From Leclercia sp. AS011 (GTDB lineage Bacteria; Pseudomonadota; Gammaproteobacteria; Enterobacterales; Enterobacteriaceae): DNA of 64,000 nucleotides. The stretch is from contig NZ_JBBCMA010000003.1 of NCBI RefSeq assembly GCF_037152535.1, positions 62,001 through 126,000 on the forward strand, given 5' to 3'. Positions 1-9,352 of the stretch are shown here, piece by piece; the first letter of the stretch is position 1; every line of letters starts with the position of its first letter. A program made the position numbers and the translations under genes. The notes under the pieces are model-generated. The model made no database searches. It was not told the origin of the DNA and saw nothing but the letters and a program-made list of their open reading frames with translations.

Positions 1-83
1 GCTACGTGGTGCCGGGTTACCAGGGGCCGAAAGAGATGAAAGAGTTCCTCGACGCGCACCAGAAACAGTTTGGCGGTAAATAA
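1..83 (+). CDS. dsbC: Thiol:disulfide interchange protein DsbC, 3' end only
   Basis: Only the last 26 codons and the stop lie in the window. The tail PKEMKEFLDAHQKQFGGK closely resembles the C-terminus of periplasmic disulfide isomerase DsbC. The recJ start follows 5 bases after the stop, and dsbC-recJ-prfB-lysS is the E. coli gene order. The thioredoxin fold and CXXC active site lie upstream of the window and cannot be checked. Confidence 0.85.
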   Translation, partial: YVVPGYQGPKEMKEFLDAHQKQFGGK

Positions 84-88
84 TTCGC

Positions 89-1822
89 GTGAAATCTTCG
101 ATCCAACTCCGTCGTCGTGAAGTGAACGACAGCGCCGTGTTACCCGCGGATCTGTCGCCTCTGTTACGTCGACTGTACGCCAGTCGTGGCGTACAAACGG
201 CAGACGACCTTGAGCGAGGCGTAAAAGGTATGCTGCCCTGGCAGCAGCTGAGTGGCGTCGAGACGGCCACGGAGCTGCTGTACAACGCCTTTCGTGAAGG
301 GACGCGCATCATCGTGGTGGGGGATTTCGATGCCGATGGTGCCACCAGTACCGCGCTGAGCGTGCTCAGCCTGCGGGCGATGGGGTGCGATAACGTCTCC
401 TATCTGGTGCCGAACCGCTTTGAGGATGGCTACGGCCTGAGTCCGGAAGTGGTCGATCAGGCCCATGCCCGCGGCGCGCAGATGATCCTCACCGTCGACA
501 ATGGGATCTCCTCCCATGCCGGTGTCGATCGTGCGCATGCGCTGGGGATCCCGGTGCTGGTTACCGATCACCACCTGCCTGGCGACACGCTGCCGGCGGC
601 GGAGGCGATCATCAACCCCAACCTGCGCGACTGCGACTTCCCGTCGAAAGCGCTGGCGGGTGTCGGCGTGGCCTTCTACCTGATGCTGGCACTGCGTACG
701 AAGCTGCGGGATAAAGGCTGGTTTGAGGCGCAGGGCATTGCCGCGCCGAATCTGGCGGAATTCCTCGATCTGGTGGCGCTGGGCACCGTGGCGGACGTGG
801 TGCCGCTGGATGCCAATAACCGCATTCTCACCTGGCAGGGCTTAAACCGTATTCGGGCGGGCAAGTGCCGTCCGGGCATTAAGGCACTGCTGGAGATCGC
901 TAATCGGGATCAGCAGCGGCTGGCGGCCAGCGATCTGGGCTTTGCCCTCGGTCCGCGTCTCAACGCCGCCGGGCGACTGGATGATATGTCGGTCGGCGTG
1001 GCGCTGCTGTTGTGTGACAACGTCGGCGAAGCGCGCGTGCTGGCTAACGAGCTGGATGCCCTGAACCAGACCCGCAAAGAGATCGAACAGGGGATGCAGG
1101 CCGAAGCCCTGATCCTGTGCGAAAAGCTGGAGCGCAGCGGCGAAACGCTGCCCGGTGGGCTGGCGATGTATCACCCCGAGTGGCACCAGGGGGTGGTTGG
1201 GATCCTGGCCTCGCGCATTAAAGAGCGTTTTCACCGCCCGGTGATTGCTTTTGCACCGGCCGGAGACGGCACGCTGAAAGGATCGGGCCGATCCATTCAG
1301 GGGCTGCATATGCGCGATGCGCTGGAGCGTCTGCACACGCTCCATCCCGATCTGATGATCAAGTTTGGCGGCCACGCGATGGCAGCGGGCCTGTCGCTGG
1401 AGGAGGCGAAGTTCGACCGGTTCCAGCGCCTGTTCAGCGAGCTGGTCACCGACTGGCTGGATCCGGCCCTGTTGCAGGGCGAAGTGGTCTCCGACGGTCC
1501 GTTAACGCCTGCGGAAATGACCATGGAGGTGGCGCAGATGCTGCGTGATGCCGGGCCGTGGGGGCAGATGTTCCCGGAGCCGCTGTTCGATGGCCGTTTC
1601 CGTCTGCTGCAACAGCGGCTGGTGGGGGAACGCCATCTGAAAGTGATGGTGGAACCGGTTGGCGGCGGCCCGCTACTGGACGGTATCGCGTTTAACGTCG
1701 ATACCACCATCTGGCCGGATAACGGCGTGCGCGAAGTCGAACTGGCCTACAAACTGGATATCAACGAGTTTCGCGGCAACCGCACGCTGCAAATCATCAT
1801 CGACCATATCTGGCCACTTTAG
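89..1822 (+). CDS. recJ: Single-stranded-DNA-specific 5'-3' exonuclease RecJ
   Basis: 577 aa, the length of E. coli RecJ, starting at a GTG 5 bases after dsbC. DHH-family metal motifs are visible: DFDADG at residues 79-84, DNG at 137-139 and DHH at 160-162. The DHHA1 signature GGHAMAAG and a conserved C-terminal OB region ending ...IIIDHIWPL follow. RecJ degrades single-stranded DNA 5'-3' in RecFOR recombination, in methyl-directed mismatch repair (with MutH, also in this window) and in base excision repair. The tight spacing to dsbC suggests cotranscription. No truncation or unusual feature is seen. Confidence 0.97.
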   Translation: MKSSIQLRRREVNDSAVLPADLSPLLRRLYASRGVQTADDLERGVKGMLPWQQLSGVETATELLYNAFREGTRIIVVGDFDADGATSTALSVLSLRAMGCDNVSYLVPNRFEDGYGLSPEVVDQAHARGAQMILTVDNGISSHAGVDRAHALGIPVLVTDHHLPGDTLPAAEAIINPNLRDCDFPSKALAGVGVAFYLMLALRTKLRDKGWFEAQGIAAPNLAEFLDLVALGTVADVVPLDANNRILTWQGLNRIRAGKCRPGIKALLEIANRDQQRLAASDLGFALGPRLNAAGRLDDMSVGVALLLCDNVGEARVLANELDALNQTRKEIEQGMQAEALILCEKLERSGETLPGGLAMYHPEWHQGVVGILASRIKERFHRPVIAFAPAGDGTLKGSGRSIQGLHMRDALERLHTLHPDLMIKFGGHAMAAGLSLEEAKFDRFQRLFSELVTDWLDPALLQGEVVSDGPLTPAEMTMEVAQMLRDAGPWGQMFPEPLFDGRFRLLQQRLVGERHLKVMVEPVGGGPLLDGIAFNVDTTIWPDNGVREVELAYKLDINEFRGNRTLQIIIDHIWPL

Positions 1823-1913
1823 CATCACTATTCCGCTATAAAACAGGGCGTGAATCCGGTACAATTCCGCCCTTATCTCCGCATTTTGACTAGTCCATAA
1901 AAGAAAACAGACC

Positions 1914-3012
1914 ATGTTTGAAATTAATCCGGTAAAAAACCGCATTCAGGACCTCACGGAGCGCTCCGACGTTCTTAGGGGGTATCTTTGACTACGATGC
2001 CAAGAAAGAGCGTCTCGAAGAAGTAAACGCCGAGCTGGAACAGCCGGACGTGTGGAACGAACCTGAACGCGCACAGGCGCTGGGTAAAGAGCGTTCCTCT
2101 CTGGAAGCTATCGTCGATACGCTGGATCAGATGGCGCAGGGTCTGGATGACGTTTCCGGGCTGCTGGAGCTGGCCGTTGAGGCCGACGACGAAGAGACCT
2201 TCAACGAAGCCGTGGCAGAACTCGACGTGCTGGAAGAGAAGCTGTCGCAGCTGGAATTCCGCCGTATGTTCTCCGGCGAATATGACAGCGCCGACTGCTA
2301 CCTGGATATCCAGGCCGGTTCCGGCGGCACAGAAGCGCAGGACTGGGCCAGCATGCTGACCCGTATGTACCTGCGTTGGGCTGAAGCCCGCGGCTTTAAG
2401 ACTGAGATCATCGAAGAGTCTGAAGGCGAAGTGGCAGGCCTGAAATCTGTCACCGTTAAAATCATTGGCGATTACGCCTACGGCTGGCTGCGTACTGAAA
2501 CCGGCGTTCACCGCCTGGTGCGTAAGAGCCCGTTCGACTCCGGCGGCCGTCGTCACACCTCATTCAGTTCCGCGTTTGTCTATCCGGAAGTGAAGGACGA
2601 TATCGACATCGAAATCAACCCGGCGGATCTGCGTATTGACGTTTACCGCGCCTCCGGTGCGGGTGGTCAGCACGTTAACCGTACGGAATCCGCAGTGCGT
2701 ATTACGCACCTGCCGACCGGGCTGGTAACACAGTGCCAGAACGACCGTTCCCAGCATAAAAACAAAGACCAGGCCATGAAGCAGATGAAAGCGAAGCTTT
2801 ATGAACTGGAGATGCAAAAGAAAAATGCTGAGAAGCAGGCGATGGAAGATAACAAATCCGACATCGGCTGGGGCAGCCAGATCCGTTCTTACGTCCTTGA
2901 TGACTCCCGCATCAAAGACCTGCGTACCGGTGTCGAAACCCGTAACACGCAGGCGGTGCTGGACGGCAGCCTGGATCAATTTATCGAAGCAAGTCTGAAA
3001 GCAGGGTTATGA
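1914..3012 (+). CDS. prfB: Peptide chain release factor 2 (RF2), expressed by +1 programmed frameshift
   Basis: The ATG at 1914 opens a 25-codon frame that ends at an in-frame TGA (1989-1991). Skipping base 1989 gives a 365-aa protein, the normal RF2 length, coded by 1914-1988 plus 1990-3012. The SPF stop-codon recognition tripeptide is at residues 205-207 and the GGQ peptidyl-hydrolysis motif at 250-252. Residue 246 is Ala, as in most bacteria, unlike the Thr of E. coli K-12. RF2 reads UGA and UAA. Low RF2 makes ribosomes pause at UGA and shift, so the gene autoregulates. lysS starts 9 bases after the stop and is probably cotranscribed. Confidence 0.97.
1974..1991 (+). promoter_or_regulatory. 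prfB: prfB +1 frameshift signal
   Basis: The stretch reads CTT AGG GGG TAT CTT TGA. The internal Shine-Dalgarno-like AGGGGG (1977-1982) sits just upstream of the slippery CTT-TGA (1986-1991). This is the canonical RF2 recoding site. After slippage CTT is followed by GAC (1990-1992) and the long frame continues. Confidence 0.96.
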
Positions 3013-3021
3013 GGAACCAAC

Positions 3022-4539
3022 ATGTCTGAACAACAAGCACAGGGCGCTGACGCGGTCGTCGATCTTAACAATGAACTGAAAACCCGCCGCGAGAAGCTGG
3101 CTGCGCTGCGCGAGCAGGGCGTGCCGTTCCCGAACGATTTTCGTCGTGACCACACCTCAGACCAACTGCACGCTGACTTCGACGCTAAAAAGAACGAAGA
3201 GCTGGAAGCGCTGAACATCGAAGTGGCCGTGGCCGGCCGCATGATGACCCGTCGTATCATGGGTAAAGCCTCCTTTATCACGCTGCAGGACGTTGGCGGC
3301 CGCATTCAGCTGTACGTCTCCCGTGACGACCTGCCAGAAGGCATCTACAACGAGCAGTTCAAGAAATGGGACCTGGGCGATATCCTCGGTGCCAAAGGCA
3401 AGCTGTTCAAAACCAAGACCGGCGAGCTGTCCATTCACTGCACCGAGCTGCGTCTGCTGACCAAAGCCCTGCGCCCGCTGCCGGACAAGTTCCACGGCCT
3501 GCAGGATCAGGAAGCGCGCTATCGTCAGCGTTATCTGGACCTCATCTCAAACGATGAATCCCGCAACACCTTCAAAATTCGCTCCCAGATCATGGCCGGT
3601 ATCCGCCAGTTCATGGTGAAACGCGACTTTATGGAAGTGGAAACCCCGATGATGCAGGTGATCCCGGGCGGTGCCTCTGCGCGTCCATTCATCACCCATC
3701 ACAACGCCCTGGACCTCGACATGTACCTGCGTATCGCGCCGGAACTGTACCTGAAGCGTCTGGTAGTCGGTGGCTTCGACCGCGTGTTTGAGATCAACCG
3801 TAACTTCCGTAACGAAGGCATCTCCGTGCGTCATAACCCAGAGTTCACCATGATGGAACTCTATATGGCGTATGCGGATTACAAGGATCTGATCGAGCTG
3901 ACCGAATCCCTGTTCCGTACCCTGGCGCAGGACATTCTGGGCACCACTGAAGTGCCTTACGGCGAAGAGGTCTTCGACTTCGGTAAGCCGTTCGTGAAGC
4001 TGACCATGCGCGAAGCGATCAAGAAATACCGTCCGGAAACCGAGATGGCCGATCTGGATAACTTCGACTCGGCGAAAGCGATCGCCGAAAGCATCGGTAT
4101 CAAGGTTGAGAAGAGCTGGGGTCTGGGCCGTATCGTGACCGAGATCTTCGAAGAAGTGGCCGAAGCGCACCTGATTCAGCCGACCTTCATCACCGAGTAC
4201 CCGGCAGAGGTTTCTCCGCTGGCGCGTCGTAATGACGAGAACCCGGAGATCACTGACCGCTTCGAATTCTTCATCGGTGGCCGCGAAATCGGCAACGGCT
4301 TTAGCGAGCTTAACGATGCAGAAGATCAGGCGCAGCGCTTCCAGGATCAGGTTGATGCGAAAGCCGCAGGCGACGACGAAGCGATGTTCTTCGACGAAGA
4401 CTACGTGACCGCGCTGGAACACGGTCTGCCGCCAACGGCGGGTCTGGGTATTGGTATCGACCGTATGGTTATGCTGTTCACCAACAGTCACACCATCCGT
4501 GACGTGATCCTCTTCCCGGCGATGCGTCCGGTGAAGTAA
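3022..4539 (+). CDS. lysS: Lysyl-tRNA synthetase, class II, constitutive form
   Basis: 505 aa, equal to E. coli LysS. An N-terminal OB anticodon-binding domain precedes a class II catalytic core. Motif 2 is [14 protein letters not shown] and motif 3 is [11 protein letters not shown] near the C-terminus. It charges tRNA-Lys with lysine. It starts 9 bases after prfB behind a GAGGAA ribosome site and ends at a strong terminator, so prfB-lysS forms a transcription unit. LysU is the heat-inducible paralog, but position after prfB identifies this copy as LysS. Confidence 0.97.
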   Translation: MSEQQAQGADAVVDLNNELKTRREKLAALREQGVPFPNDFRRDHTSDQLHADFDAKKNEELEALNIEVAVAGRMMTRRIMGKASFITLQDVGGRIQLYVSRDDLPEGIYNEQFKKWDLGDILGAKGKLFKTKTGELSIHCTELRLLTKALRPLPDKFHGLQDQEARYRQRYLDLISNDESRNTFKIRSQIMAGIRQFMVKRDFMEVETPMMQVIPGGASARPFITHHNALDLDMYLRIAPELYLKRLVVGGFDRVFEINRNFRNEGISVRHNPEFTMMELYMAYADYKDLIELTESLFRTLAQDILGTTEVPYGEEVFDFGKPFVKLTMREAIKKYRPETEMADLDNFDSAKAIAESIGIKVEKSWGLGRIVTEIFEEVAEAHLIQPTFITEYPAEVSPLARRNDENPEITDRFEFFIGGREIGNGFSELNDAEDQAQRFQDQVDAKAAGDDEAMFFDEDYVTALEHGLPPTAGLGIGIDRMVMLFTNSHTIRDVILFPAMRPVK

Positions 4540-4552
4540 GCCGCAACGATAT

Positions 4553-4578
4553 AAAAAAGCCCCGAAAGGGGCTTTTTT
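4553..4578. terminator. Bidirectional terminator between lysS and idi
   Basis: A GC-rich hairpin AGCCCC-GAAA-GGGGCT is flanked by an A6 run on one side and a T6 run on the other, so it can end transcription of both convergent genes. It overlaps the idi stop codon. Confidence 0.9.
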
Positions 4579-5119
4579 ATTGCGCCGCGAAGGCCCTGAG
4601 TGCCTCGCGAGCCGTACTCGCCTCCATGACCATCCACGGGCTAAAGGCCCAGGGCGTCGCATCCAGCGCGCGGAATAAGGCTTCCAGCTCAACCCACTGA
4701 TAGTCCATCACTTCATCATTATTCAGTGTGACGTCACTGATGATGCGAGCGGCAAACACCGGGCAAATTTCGTTTTCAACAATCCCGGAAGGATCGGTTT
4801 CACGGTAGCGAAATTCAGGCGCGACGGGAGTGATACGGGCAATTTCAGCCCCCACTTCAAAACGACAGCGGCGGATAATCGCCTGCTCTGTCTCTTCGCC
4901 AGACTGCGGATGGCCGCAGACCGAGTTTGTCCAGACGCCGGGCCAGGCTTTTTTGCTCAGTGCGCGGCGGGTAATCAGGCACTCTCCTCTGGCGTTAAAG
5001 AGCCAGGATGAGAATGCCATGTGCAGTGGGGTATGAGAGGTGTGCGCGGCGTACTTTTCCTGAGTGCCAATCACCTTTCCCTGGTCATTTACCAAAATAA
5101 CGTGTTCTTGAATGCTCAT
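4577..5119 (-). CDS. idi: Isopentenyl-diphosphate delta-isomerase, type I
   Basis: 180 aa from the ATG at 5119; a longer upstream frame exists but the E. coli protein (182 aa) begins at the equivalent residue (MSIQEHVIL here). It is a Nudix-fold enzyme that interconverts IPP and DMAPP. The catalytic Cys lies in TNSVCGHPQ (C68) and the acidic metal ligands in IVENEICPV (E115, E117). The motif [15 protein letters not shown] is strongly conserved. It is divergent from ygeR. In E. coli K-12 a large purine-catabolism block separates these two genes; here they are adjacent. Confidence 0.94.
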   Translation of the reverse strand: MSIQEHVILVNDQGKVIGTQEKYAAHTSHTPLHMAFSSWLFNARGECLITRRALSKKAWPGVWTNSVCGHPQSGEETEQAIIRRCRFEVGAEIARITPVAPEFRYRETDPSGIVENEICPVFAARIISDVTLNNDEVMDYQWVELEALFRALDATPWAFSPWMVMEASTAREALRAFAAQ

Positions 5120-5283
5120 TCTTGCTCCAGGACCAGACATGCCAGATGGTGTGGTGCCATCCGCGGCATGATTATACTGCATTCTTATACGAACGGTTTG
5201 ACGCGCAGAGCGGAAAAGGGCTGACCCATATCTGTCCGGGCTGCTATCATAGCGCGGCCATTCACGTTGACCGAGGAACTGTT

Positions 5284-6021
5284 TTGTTTGCAGGAAGCCC
5301 GACGAAAAACCCTGTTTCTGCTCTGTTTTGCCTGATCCTGGCTCTGTTGCTGGCGGGATGCGCGGGCAATCAGTCATCGGACTCTGGTCCTGTGTATACC
5401 GTCAAGCGCGGCGATACGCTGTACCGCATCTCGCGTGCGACCGGCACCAGCGTGAAGGATCTGGCGCGCCTTAATAATATTTCTCCGCCTTACACTATTG
5501 AAGTGGGACAAAAGCTGCGGGTTAACGGCAGCGGCGGCACAGCCAAAAAATCCTCGTCAAAGAGCAGCCGTAAAACCGCTGCAGTCACCCCGTCTTACGT
5601 GGTACCTAAGTCCTCCTGGCCGCCCGTCGGGCAGCGCTGCTGGGTCTGGCCTGCCAGCGGAAAAGTGGTAATGCCGTACTCCACCGCGGAAGGGGGAAAC
5701 AAAGGGATTGATATTGCGGGCACCCGGGGATCGCCTGTGTACGCTTCTGATGCGGGCAAGGTGGTCTATGTCGGCAACCAGCTGCGCGGGTATGGCAATC
5801 TGATCATGATTAAGCATGGCGAGGATTACATCACCGCCTATGCCCATAATGACACCATGCTGGTAAATAACGGACAAAACGTGAAGGCCGGGCAGAAGAT
5901 CGCCACCATGGGCAGCACCGGCTCCAATACCGTGGCGCTGCATTTCCAGATCCGTTATCGGGCGACGGCCATCGATCCGGTACGCTATTTACCGGCGCAG
6001 GGCGGTAAACCGAAGTGCTAA
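5284..6021 (+). CDS. ygeR: LysM/degenerate LytM lipoprotein, amidase activator YgeR (ActS)
   Basis: The likely start is the TTG at 5284, with GAGGA at 5273-5277 correctly spaced, giving 245 aa. No ATG gives a plausible signal peptide. A lipoprotein signal ends in LLAGC (Cys26), so the protein should sit in the outer membrane facing the periplasm. A LysM domain covers about residues 37-80 and an M23/LytM domain about 115-240. The first zinc histidine is replaced (NKGIDI where active LytM enzymes have H-x-x-x-D), as in EnvC and NlpD, so it should activate amidases rather than cut peptidoglycan. E. coli ygeR is likewise next to glyU. Confidence 0.9.
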   Translation: MFAGSPTKNPVSALFCLILALLLAGCAGNQSSDSGPVYTVKRGDTLYRISRATGTSVKDLARLNNISPPYTIEVGQKLRVNGSGGTAKKSSSKSSRKTAAVTPSYVVPKSSWPPVGQRCWVWPASGKVVMPYSTAEGGNKGIDIAGTRGSPVYASDAGKVVYVGNQLRGYGNLIMIKHGEDYITAYAHNDTMLVNNGQNVKAGQKIATMGSTGSNTVALHFQIRYRATAIDPVRYLPAQGGKPKC

Positions 6022-6056
6022 GTGGTTATTTTATCGCCGGTTAGCGCAAAGGAGTC

Positions 6057-6084
6057 TTGTCAGAAGAGGCGTAAGGTCTATAAT
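6057..6084 (+). promoter_or_regulatory. Promoter of tRNA-Gly
   Basis: TTGTCA (6057-6062), a 16-bp spacer and a perfect TATAAT (6079-6084). The GC-rich discriminator expected of a stable-RNA promoter is not pronounced. The mature tRNA begins 17 bases after the -10 box. Confidence 0.75.
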
Positions 6085-6101
6085 GCTTTACGCACCTCAA
6101 A

Positions 6102-6175
6102 GCGGGCGTAGTTCAATGGTAGAACGAGAGCTTCCCAAGCTCTATACGAGGGTTCGATTCCCTTCGCCCGCTCCA
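6102..6175 (+). tRNA. glyU: tRNA-Gly (anticodon CCC)
   Basis: The acceptor arms GCGGGCG and CGCCCGC pair. The anticodon loop is TTCCCAA, giving CCC, which reads GGG. The T arm carries GGTTCGATTCC and the CCA end is encoded. The position next to ygeR matches E. coli glyU. No integrase or duplicated 3' end follows, so I do not call it an integration site. Confidence 0.95.
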
Positions 6176-6332
6176 GATTTTTCCCCAGCCAGACCTGTTC
6201 GAAATCCTCTGTTTCTTTCAGCCCGCTATGCAGTCGTGCCTCATTCACTCTTTTTGAATAGAAATCTTCATTACACGCATAACCATTCAGTGCTAGCATG
6301 GCAGGTCTGTTCCTGTACTTCTGGAGATGGCG

Positions 6333-6977
6333 ATGCTGGATATAACTAACTTTGGGCTTTTTGCTCTGTCCGTTTTTCTTCTTTCCGTAACACCGGGGCC
6401 TGACATGGCCTACGTGATAGGTCAAAGCGTGGCTAACGGAAGACGATCGGGTGTCATCTCTGCGGCTGGTGTCGCCTTAGGTAGCTGTACCCATGCTGTA
6501 GCAAGCGCAGTGGGATTAACGGCATTGATCACCGCTTCTCCGCTGATGTTTACCATCATCAAGTATCTCGGTGCGGCTTATCTTATCTATCTCGGAAGTA
6601 AGATGGTTTTGGGGACCTTCGCAAAACACACCACCCATCACAGCGAAGCTGAACCCGTAAAGACCAAAGCTAATCTCACGAATCTGCTTTCTAAAGGCTT
6701 CATTACCACCTTAACCAATCCGAAGGTGCTTTTATTCTTTATCTCCTTCTTTCCTCAGTTCGTTTCACCCGGAGGCGAGCACCAGACAGCCTCTTTTCTG
6801 ATCCTGGGGATGGCTTACGCGCTGATCGCTTTTTTGACGGATTTAACCTTCGCGATTCTTGCAGGTAGCGCCGCGGGTGCCGTCTCACAAAATCGGGGTT
6901 TGCAGAAAATCCTGGATCGGATTGTGGGGGTGACTTTTATTGGATTGGGGTTGAGGCTGGCTCTGACGCGTCGTTAA
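6333..6977 (+). CDS. LysE/RhtB-family amino-acid exporter
   Basis: 214 aa from the ATG at 6333; the ATG at 6327 lies right against GGAG (6323-6326), which is spaced properly for 6333. The N-terminal signature SVTPGPDMAYVIGQS and about six hydrophobic segments place it in the LysE/RhtB family, which exports amino acids or related compounds through the inner membrane by proton exchange. The substrate cannot be read from the sequence. It stands alone downstream of tRNA-Gly, convergent with fabV, and shares a terminator with it. It is not at this place in E. coli. Confidence 0.85.
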   Translation: MLDITNFGLFALSVFLLSVTPGPDMAYVIGQSVANGRRSGVISAAGVALGSCTHAVASAVGLTALITASPLMFTIIKYLGAAYLIYLGSKMVLGTFAKHTTHHSEAEPVKTKANLTNLLSKGFITTLTNPKVLLFFISFFPQFVSPGGEHQTASFLILGMAYALIAFLTDLTFAILAGSAAGAVSQNRGLQKILDRIVGVTFIGLGLRLALTRR

Positions 6978-6982
6978 AAATG

Positions 6983-7001
6983 AGGGGGCGTTGCGCCCCC
7001 T
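6983..7001. terminator. Terminator between the LysE gene and fabV
   Basis: The hairpin AGGGGGC-GTTGC-GCCCCCT is flanked by A-rich sequence on the left and TATTATT on the right, in the gap between two convergent genes. Confidence 0.8.
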
Positions 7002-7005
7002 ATTA

Positions 7006-8202
7006 TTAGATTAATGTTTTCACATCAAAATCGATGTTTGTATCGGTATCGGCTTCGTAGTTAACCTCTTCGAATCCGAAACCAAACAACTTCAGGAACT
7101 CTTCTTTATAAGCGATGTAATCTGTCAGCTGCTCCAGATTTTCATCGGTAATGGTCGGCCAAATTTCGCGGCACGCCTGCTGAACGTCTTCGCGAAGTTC
7201 CAGATCGTCCATACGAATTCGCTGCTCGTCATCAAGTTTGGCATCATCGCCGTACAGGCTGGTAGTCATCAGACGATTGATTTGCTCAATACAACCTTCG
7301 TGGATCCCACGGTCTTTCATCAGCTTGAAGACGATAGAAATGTAAAGCGGCATCACCGGAATGGCTGAGGACGCCTGGGTGACAACAGACTTCAACACCG
7401 CCACGTTTGCAGCGCCGTTGAGCGGAGCCAGCTTGTTGCGTAACGCTTTCGCAGCCCGATCCAGGTCTTCCTTCGCCTTACCGAGCGCGCCGTGCCAGTA
7501 AATAGGCCAGGTCAAATCCGTGCCGATGTAGGAGTAGGCCACGGTCTTCACGCCGTCAGCCAGAACGCCCGCGTTATTCAGCGCATCAATCCACAGTTCC
7601 CAGTCCTCGCCACCCATCACGGTAACCGTATTACGCACTTCTTCTTCGGTTGCCGGTTCAATGCTGGCGGTAATGATCTGATCTTTGTTGGTATCAATGG
7701 CTTTAGAGGTGTAAACCTCACCGATTGGCTTCAGCGCAGAGCGAACAACTTCGCCTGTTTTTGGCATCTTTCTGACCGGAGAGGCCAGCGAATACACCAC
7801 TAAATCAATCTGACCCAGATCTTCTTTGATGAGCTTGATGACTTCGTCACGGCACTCATCGGAGAAGGCGTCGCCGTTGATGCTTTTCGAGTAAAGACCT
7901 TCACGCTTCGCCGCTTCATCAAAAGCCGCGGAGTTATACCAGCCCGCAGAGCCTGGCTTGGTATCCGTACCTGGTTTTTCGAAGAAAACACCGATAGTGG
8001 ACGCACCGCCGCCAAAGGCAGCAGAAATTCTGGAAGCCAGCCCATAACCCGTGGAAGCGCCAATCACCAGCACACGCGCAGGGCCATCAGTGAGTTTTCC
8101 GTTTTTACGGACGTACTCGATTTGTTTGTTTACGTTGACCTGGCAACCAACCGGATGTGTGGTGGTACAGATGAATCCACGAATCTTGGGTTTAATTATC
8201 AT
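7006..8202 (-). CDS. fabV: Enoyl-ACP / trans-2-enoyl-CoA reductase FabV
   Basis: 398 aa, the usual FabV length. The protein starts [20 protein letters not shown] and has an NAD-binding [11 protein letters not shown] near residue 48. The Y-x8-K catalytic pair is Y235 and K244 in [10 protein letters not shown]. FabV reduces the trans-2 double bond in the last step of fatty-acid elongation, using NADH. It is an alternative to FabI, and FabV enzymes of this family are known to tolerate triclosan. It is monocistronic with a terminator behind it. E. coli lacks it, so here it is probably an additional isozyme; whether fabI is also present cannot be seen. Confidence 0.95.
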   Translation of the reverse strand: MIIKPKIRGFICTTTHPVGCQVNVNKQIEYVRKNGKLTDGPARVLVIGASTGYGLASRISAAFGGGASTIGVFFEKPGTDTKPGSAGWYNSAAFDEAAKREGLYSKSINGDAFSDECRDEVIKLIKEDLGQIDLVVYSLASPVRKMPKTGEVVRSALKPIGEVYTSKAIDTNKDQIITASIEPATEEEVRNTVTVMGGEDWELWIDALNNAGVLADGVKTVAYSYIGTDLTWPIYWHGALGKAKEDLDRAAKALRNKLAPLNGAANVAVLKSVVTQASSAIPVMPLYISIVFKLMKDRGIHEGCIEQINRLMTTSLYGDDAKLDDEQRIRMDDLELREDVQQACREIWPTITDENLEQLTDYIAYKEEFLKLFGFGFEEVNYEADTDTNIDFDVKTLI

Positions 8203-8373
8203 GTTGATTTTAATCCATATTCAAAATGTCTTTAACATACATTTAATGATAACTCTTTTAGGAACAGTTGTAATGAAGAATACGCCTGCATTACCTAACC
8301 GAAAGATTGATAATGTTTTTTTAAAACGTAAATGTTATTAGATTTCAGCGTCATCACAGCGGTGTCAGAATAC

Positions 8374-8610
8374 CTACGTTAATAAGAACTGAACCAGCAT
8401 CTGTACAAAATACAACGCACAGGCGATCTGGATTACCCGAAACCCCCATCTGACATCACGCCACCTATGGCGTTCCCGGGCATCAGCTTGTGCGATAGCG
8501 GGATCCTCGGGCTGTTTTTTTCGCTTCGGTTTAAGGAGATCCCAGATCCAAAAGGCAAAAAGTAAAACAACTAACGCTTTCAAAAATAGTGGATTATCCA
8601 TAGCGATCAT
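8374..8610 (-). CDS. Small two-helix membrane protein of unknown function
   Basis: 78 aa (75 aa if the ATG at 8601 is used). It has two hydrophobic segments, about residues 8-26 and 58-77, separated by a charged loop with KPKRKK and an Arg/Asp-rich stretch. The positive loop should face the cytoplasm. I recognise no family. It lies alone between fabV and yjdI, with about 170-190 bp on each side. Codon use looks ordinary and the reading frame is clean, so I take it as real, but the function is unknown. Confidence 0.55.
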   Translation of the reverse strand: MIAMDNPLFLKALVVLLFAFWIWDLLKPKRKKQPEDPAIAQADARERHRWRDVRWGFRVIQIACALYFVQMLVQFLLT

Positions 8611-8796
8611 AAGCCCCGGGCGGTTTGCCGATCAAAAAACCAGACTAACCGAAAGGGCTTGTATTAACCATGGTTATTGAATGATGCCGGGCGCTAAAGG
8701 GAGTGGATCAATGTATTAAATAAATGTTAACTTTTTTAAGCTGCACGCCAACACGATGTTTGTTCCCGACCCCATAATAATTACAGAGGCAATGTC

Positions 8797-9027
8797 ATGG
8801 ATAACGATCTCCTGCAAGCGGGATACCGGGCCTATACCGGTGAAAAAATTGATGTTTACTTCAATACCGGTATTTGCCAGCACGCGGGAAACTGCGTGCG
8901 CGGCAGCGCCAGACTCTTCAACCTGAAACGTAAGCCGTGGATCGTCCCTGATGAAGTGGATGTTGATACGGTGGTACGTGTGATTGACACCTGCCCAAGC
9001 GGCGCACTCAAATACCGCCACAAATAA
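8797..9027 (+). CDS. yjdI: Divergent single-cluster ferredoxin-like protein YjdI
   Basis: 76 aa, near-identical in pattern to E. coli YjdI, including the ending [15 protein letters not shown]. Three cysteines (C27, C33, C66) in CQHAGNC and CPSGAL fit the divergent 4Fe-4S mono-cluster domain (Fer4_19). The redox partner is unknown. The next gene, yjdJ, begins 10 bases downstream, so the two are cotranscribed. In E. coli the pair sits elsewhere on the chromosome, so it has moved relative to that genome. Confidence 0.9.
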   Translation: MDNDLLQAGYRAYTGEKIDVYFNTGICQHAGNCVRGSARLFNLKRKPWIVPDEVDVDTVVRVIDTCPSGALKYRHK

Positions 9028-9037
9028 GCGAGAAACC

Positions 9038-9310
9038 ATGGAAATTCAGGAAGGCCATAACAAGTTTTACGTCAACGATGCCGAAGGCAACCAGGTCGCG
9101 GAGATCGTCTTTGTTCCTACCGGCGAACACCTCAGCATTATTGAGCATACCGATGTCGATCCCAGCCTGAAAGGGCAGGGCGTGGGCAAACAGCTGGTGG
9201 CGAAGGTGGTGGAAAAGATGCGCGCAGAAAACCGCAAAATCATCCCCCTGTGCCCGTTTGCGAAACACGAATTTGATAACACCCGCGAGTATGACGATAT
9301 CCGCGCCTGA
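9038..9310 (+). CDS. yjdJ: GNAT-fold N-acetyltransferase-like protein YjdJ
   Basis: 90 aa from the ATG at 9038, the E. coli length; the frame is open further upstream but runs inside yjdI. It is a minimal GNAT (NATD1-type) domain: [15 protein letters not shown] carries the acetyl-CoA pyrophosphate loop Q/R-x-x-G-x-G, followed by [11 protein letters not shown]. The substrate is unknown. The constant pairing with the iron-sulfur protein YjdI suggests a shared role, but nothing in the sequence shows what it is. Confidence 0.9.
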   Translation: MEIQEGHNKFYVNDAEGNQVAEIVFVPTGEHLSIIEHTDVDPSLKGQGVGKQLVAKVVEKMRAENRKIIPLCPFAKHEFDNTREYDDIRA

Positions 9311-9317
9311 TGTTAAA

Positions 9318-9345
9318 CAGCACGCTGTTGCAAACCAGCGTGCTG
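9318..9345. terminator. Hairpin between yjdJ and yqeG
   Basis: The inverted repeat CAGCACGCTG-N8-CAGCGTGCTG lies in the 42-bp gap between convergent genes. There is no good T run on either side, so it may be a weak or Rho-assisted terminator. Confidence 0.55.
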
Positions 9346-9352
9346 ATGTTGG

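Noticed and set aside
1989..1991. In-frame TGA suggesting prfB is a pseudogene
   Set aside because: It is the conserved programmed frameshift stop, with the upstream SD-like signal and an intact downstream frame.
6102..6175. tRNA-Gly as an attachment site for a genomic island
   Set aside because: No integrase, no repeated tRNA 3' end and no abrupt base-composition change were seen downstream.
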